Positions 59,801 to 64,000 of a stretch of DNA of 64,000 nt are shown in pieces. Within the stretch, counting starts at the first letter, position 1, and every line of letters begins with the position of its first letter. The notes beneath the pieces were generated by a model, which was not told the DNA's origin, searched no databases, and was given only the letters and a program-made list of their open reading frames with translations. The stretch is taken from positions 353,599 through 417,598 of the forward strand of contig VZTG01000478.1 in NCBI GenBank assembly GCA_013397845.1, read 5' to 3'. Origin of the DNA: Melanocharis versteri (Eukaryota > Chordata > Aves > Passeriformes > Melanocharitidae). The translations under genes and the position numbers were made by a program.

Positions 59801-62800
59801 GTGAAGATGAGAATGGTGAACATCCTTTACAATGGCAATGGCGAATATCTTTTTCAATGGCAATAAACTCAGCAAGGTTCCCATCTCCTTTCAGCAGCAG
59901 ATGTTTATTCTTCTGTGCATCCTTGTGACAAAACTACTGCTTTAAAAAAAAAAATTGTGTTTTAACACAGTGAGGCGTAATTACCAAATAGACAAGAGGA
60001 TGAGAGACCATAAAAGTTCGCAAAAATCAGTTGTTTATCAAAGACAATGCAGTGAGGAATGTTATTATCAGTGAGAAATAAGTATAGGTTTTTTTTAGAG
60101 CTAGTATAAGCAGATGAGTTTCTGGCCTAGGAAAATTCTCATGTAAGTTGAAGACCTCTGAACTTGATCTTTCAGTTATGGGAAGAACCCAATAAAGGCT
60201 CCGAGCCTGGTGTTCCCATTGCACTGGCAAACACACAACAGCTACCAGTGAATTTAGCCCCCTTGCAGCCTCTAAGCTTACAAGTTGTCTCTGGTGTATC
60301 TAATTTCTTGGATTGCTCCTGGGAAAAACTTGGCAGGACTGTCTGATTCCAGCTTTGCTGGCCATCACAGCAGCTTTAAACAAAGTCTAAATCACTTTGT
60401 TGAACCTACCTGTGGACACATAGAAGTTTGAACCCGCGTAAACCTGAATTTTAAACCTATAAAACACCTAGGCTGGGCAAAGCCTCGTTTTTTTATTTCC
60501 AGAGGTTAGAAACAAAATTCATACCTTGTGCTCTAGATACAGTACATCGACTCTGTGGTTATAAACATTTACATAATGTTCACACCAAATATCCTGTGTC
60601 TTCCCACTGAGTTTCAGTGTTTGTGGGGCCCACCCACAGCCAGTATAGAAATCTGTCCATGCAGACGCCTTCCTCATGAGCCTTAGCAAGGAGGTGAGCG
60701 GGGCACACGCACCACTGCTCAGGCACAGAGCGAGCTGTGGCTGCTCTGTGCCTTCCCCAGGACACACCGCAGTCCCTGGAAGGCTGAGCTCCTGTTCTCC
60801 AGCTGCAGCTGTGTGTCCTGGGCATGGAAAAGATGCACCCCTACCCTGGCACCCCAGCCAGTTGGGGGGATAGAGCTGAAAATCAACACCTCGAATCCTT
60901 TGAATTCCCCGGGAGTATATAGAGCGCTTTGTCTTAGAATTAGACTAATGATGACACTGTACTTTCAAAAAGTCCTGACATCTATTTTAAATGCCTAAAT
61001 ATGAGCTTGCCTGATTGTTTTGGAAAACTATCTAAAAATTCCTTTCTCTATATTGTACTCATAACTGAAATAATAAAATATAGATATAGACATGCTCTCT
61101 GATAAACCTGTTTTTTACATTTTAACCCTAAGCTCTTCTCTCACTTTCAGATGCTTACATATGCATATTTTCATATTATAGTTTTCATCTTCTTATGTTT
61201 TTTCCTCACAGTTTAAGTTTCTCCATTTAAAGGAGTAACAATTATTTAAAATGCAATAGCTTTCTCTCAATTTTGAAGCACAGCTCTGAGATATTCTCAA
61301 AACCATACTGTTCTATTGCCTCTCTATACAAGATCCATTTATACACAGATAATTAGATTCCAGCACTAAACCATCTTTTACCTTGCCTATTAAAAGTAAA
61401 TTTATAACAGACTGATAATATCTCCCTTACAAGGTGCATACAAACAAACTCAAATGAAATTGGTTCAAGTCAGTTTAAAACCAGCATCAAGATAAAAAAA
61501 GGACCTAGAAAATAATTATTTCTGTAGCATTCTTGTAGCTTACTACGAGAAGCAAATTCACAAAAGTTATGAATATATATACAGACAGTCATACAGACAC
61601 AGAGATATTTAGGTCTCATCAGGGAGACATGAAGGCTCTCTTGTTTTTTGATCACTTACCAACATTTCTATCTCATGCAGTATATTTTTTGTATCAGGCT
61701 TCTGTTAGCAAGCACTTTAGCAGGTTTCTTCAGAGATGATGTAAGAAAATAGCCAGTTTTCATGCCTTCCTTATTAGGCATTATTCACTACTTATAATTT
61801 TTGCTAAAAACTTCTTGTTATTGTTCATATTTCCATGAATATAGCATTATACACTAGAAAAATTTTTATCCAAGAATCCTAAGGTACTTATAAAATTAAA
61901 TTAAAAATCATAGTGGTAACATGGACCAGAGATTTTGTGGGATGTGGGTTCTTACATATATGTCTCAAGATGGGAAAACCAAATGATAAACTATGATTTT
62001 GGTTATGAAGTAATTTAATAAAAACCATTTAGTAATAGATATTTGTAATGACATAGTCAGGACGCAGTTAGGTGACATGTTGTTTCTAGTATCAATGCCC
62101 TGGGTAATCCATGACTTGTGCAGTTACTTCCAGCAGCAACTAGTAACCCATATTCCCTGAGTCACCCACCCTGAAGTATTGAATGTGTTACTTCACAACT
62201 CTGTCCTGCTATCATTTGGTGAAACTCTTGCTGTAGTCAGAAGTAGAGCCTGAAAAGAAGTTTGAAGATGCAAAATGCAGAGGTCCTTGGAGGAGGATAT
62301 TATCTGTTCTGTCAGAATAATAATTGTAGCAATCATAATCAAGATATCTGAAACACTAGGGTTAGAATGCAAAGCTAATTCTGGCTCTACAATGTGCTCT
62401 GTTCCTCAGGGCGGGACACAAGGTCTTCAGGACAGGATTATATTCACAATTTTCTAAGTTATTCAGTTACTTAAAAAATATTTTGATGGAGGGAAAAGGT
62501 AGATCTTCTGTCTAAGAGACAGAAGAAAAGCAGCTTTCAAGATGCATGTGAATTGGAAGCGCTGCAGTTGAAAGGGCTGTGTGTGTACCTTGGTCGCCCT
62601 TTGGCTTAGAGCATTACACAGTTACGTGCTGAAAATTCTCACCAGTGTTTGACTTTAAGCACTAAGGAGAAGAAAAGGACTCATCTACTTGGAATCAGAC
62701 ACTTGCAAACAATTGACCAAAACCTTTGTGTACTTCACTACCACATAAGAAACGTTAGCTCTGTAACGAGTCATAGGCTGTACCCCACATGGATTCTCTG

Positions 62801-63359
62801 TTGTTTAATAATAGAATTTATACTACAGTCATTTTCTCTGTGGGGATTCTAATACATATCTTTTTTCTGCTACACAAACACCTATTTTCATGAATTTCAC
62901 TGGAAATTCATATAATTGAGCCATCTTTCAATGTTACATCCATTTCAAATTGATCAGTGAGTTAAAACTTTACCAAAGGGAGTCTCTGGGCATCCTGGTA
63001 GAAGTATCACATTAGCATCATTTCCTTAAGGAGGCAGGTTAAAAATACACACAAACATCTTTCTAGGTATGTTACTGACCAAGTAACACTAAAGTCTAAA
63101 ATAAATGGCATGTCTGGATGTAATGCAATAATGTGTTAGGATCAGGCTATTATATTTGATTTTCTCTGTGTTTTGCTGCTATTTCTACATGGGTACAGGA
63201 CATGGCAGAACTGCATGACATGCTGATGCTCTGCTCCAGCACAAGGGTAATTGAAAAAATCAGCACCAGAGGTTCAATAACATCACTGGGCCTCGAATTC
63301 AGTTTCTTGCAAGAAATTAAAAAATTCCATGAACGGCTTCTTGTACCACATGTTGATAT
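59801..63359. other. Non-coding sequence
   Basis: No gene recognised. A related pair of CAATGGCAAT strings occurs at 59830-59870. 60600-60880 is a second GC-richer patch with a few CpGs and overlapping frames on both strands. The rest is AT-rich and featureless. Confidence 0.5.
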
Positions 63360-64000
63360 TTATAAAATATGAGATAATGCACCATCAGGGAAACGTTACT
63401 GACCTTACCTGGAAATAAAGTTGTTATTAGAATTTTTATAGTAGCTAGGGAGCTGTACCAAGTGAGTTATTCTATCAGCTGGCTTGCAAATGTGGTTCAT
63501 GTTTGTGTTCCTAAGGCTGCTTCTACTGCAGAATTAACTTTTATCATCAACCAAGTCATTACCTTGCTTAACATTTGCAACACTTCAATACCTTGTGTAG
63601 TTAGGAAATTATTACCAAAACTTGATGATCATCAGTTTCCATACTTCCCTCTTGCATTGCTACAAAAAGAGTCTAGTGAAGGTAACAGCAGAAAAACCGT
63701 TGTATTGATACAGTGAAAACACCTTGATAAAGTGAAATATGCTTGTGCCATCCGCCAAGAACAGTGAATTGGAAGATGCATTACCGGGAAGAAGAAAATC
63801 AGATTAAATAATTAGTGTCAATTAGCCCAAGCAAATAATTCTATAAACAATTGGTCTCTAGTGCCCTGTTTAATTATGTGAGACTTTCATCGCTTCTTAT
63901 CAAGTCTGCTTTGATTTATGTTAGACTCTTGAGCATCTCAGAAGTATAATTAATTATTGTCTTGTAAATAAACATTTGGTAATTAACAGTAGCAGAAAAC
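63360..64000. promoter_or_regulatory. Candidate conserved enhancer block rich in homeodomain cores
   Basis: No simple repeat or transposon sequence is visible. TAAT/ATTA cores cluster in the last 200 bp: TTAAATAATTAG and CAATTAGCCC (63804-63830), TTTAATTATG (about 63870) and GTATAATTAATTATTG (about 63945). A few CpGs survive (CATCCGCC, ACCGGG, AACCGTTG). Such composition is typical of vertebrate developmental enhancers. The frame 63462-63716 has no recognised domain. The window ends inside the block. Evidence is compositional only. Confidence 0.3.

Overview
The window looks like non-coding nuclear DNA from a bird. The evidence is three truncated CR1 retrotransposon 3' ends (about 5.3, 18.3 and 53.9-54.3 kb), a degraded CR1 reverse-transcriptase relic (about 28.2-28.8 kb), and a nearly complete solo LTR of the endogenous retrovirus type I know from zebra finch and other neoavian genomes as the TguLTR5 group (53.1-53.7 kb). 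Apart from simple repeats the sequence is AT-rich, CpG-poor, intergenic or deep-intronic DNA. I recognised no protein-coding exon, no CpG-island promoter, no complete tRNA or rRNA gene, no CRISPR array and no bacterial-type operon.

Layout. 0-12 kb is unique AT-rich sequence with a tRNA-like relic near 2.25 kb, a minus-strand CR1 3' end at 5.3-5.6 kb, a G-rich patch at 9.6 kb and a CpG-retaining patch at 10.0 kb. 12-24 kb is AT-rich with homopolymer and AT microsatellites, an old CR1 at 18.3 kb and a possible conserved non-coding block near 21.4-21.7 kb. 24-31 kb has a local duplication, a poly-A/GAA tract, the CR1 reverse-transcriptase relic and a pair of diverged repeat copies (29.75 and 30.77 kb). 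31-53 kb is mostly plain sequence with a TCA/TTA microsatellite (32.7 kb), a GGGAAA hexanucleotide array (39.4 kb), a small hairpin (44.35 kb) and a purine-rich tract (52.4 kb). 53.1-54.3 kb is a mobile-element cluster: the solo LTR followed by a CR1 fragment. 54.3-64 kb is unique sequence with an 8-bp minisatellite (59.75 kb), two GC-richer patches (59.1 and 60.7 kb) and a homeodomain-site-rich terminal block (63.4-64 kb) that is my best candidate for a conserved regulatory element.

All open reading frames are short (longest about 154 codons), overlap on both strands, and match no family I recognise; several are plainly translations of CR1, the LTR or simple repeats. I saw no new gene system. 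The most useful leads are the unclassified repeat pair, the recurrent 'CACTGAAGTCAATGG'-type motif scattered through the window, and the candidate regulatory blocks. No database search or alignment was run: repeat identities rest on remembered consensus features, and similarity statements come from reading by eye.
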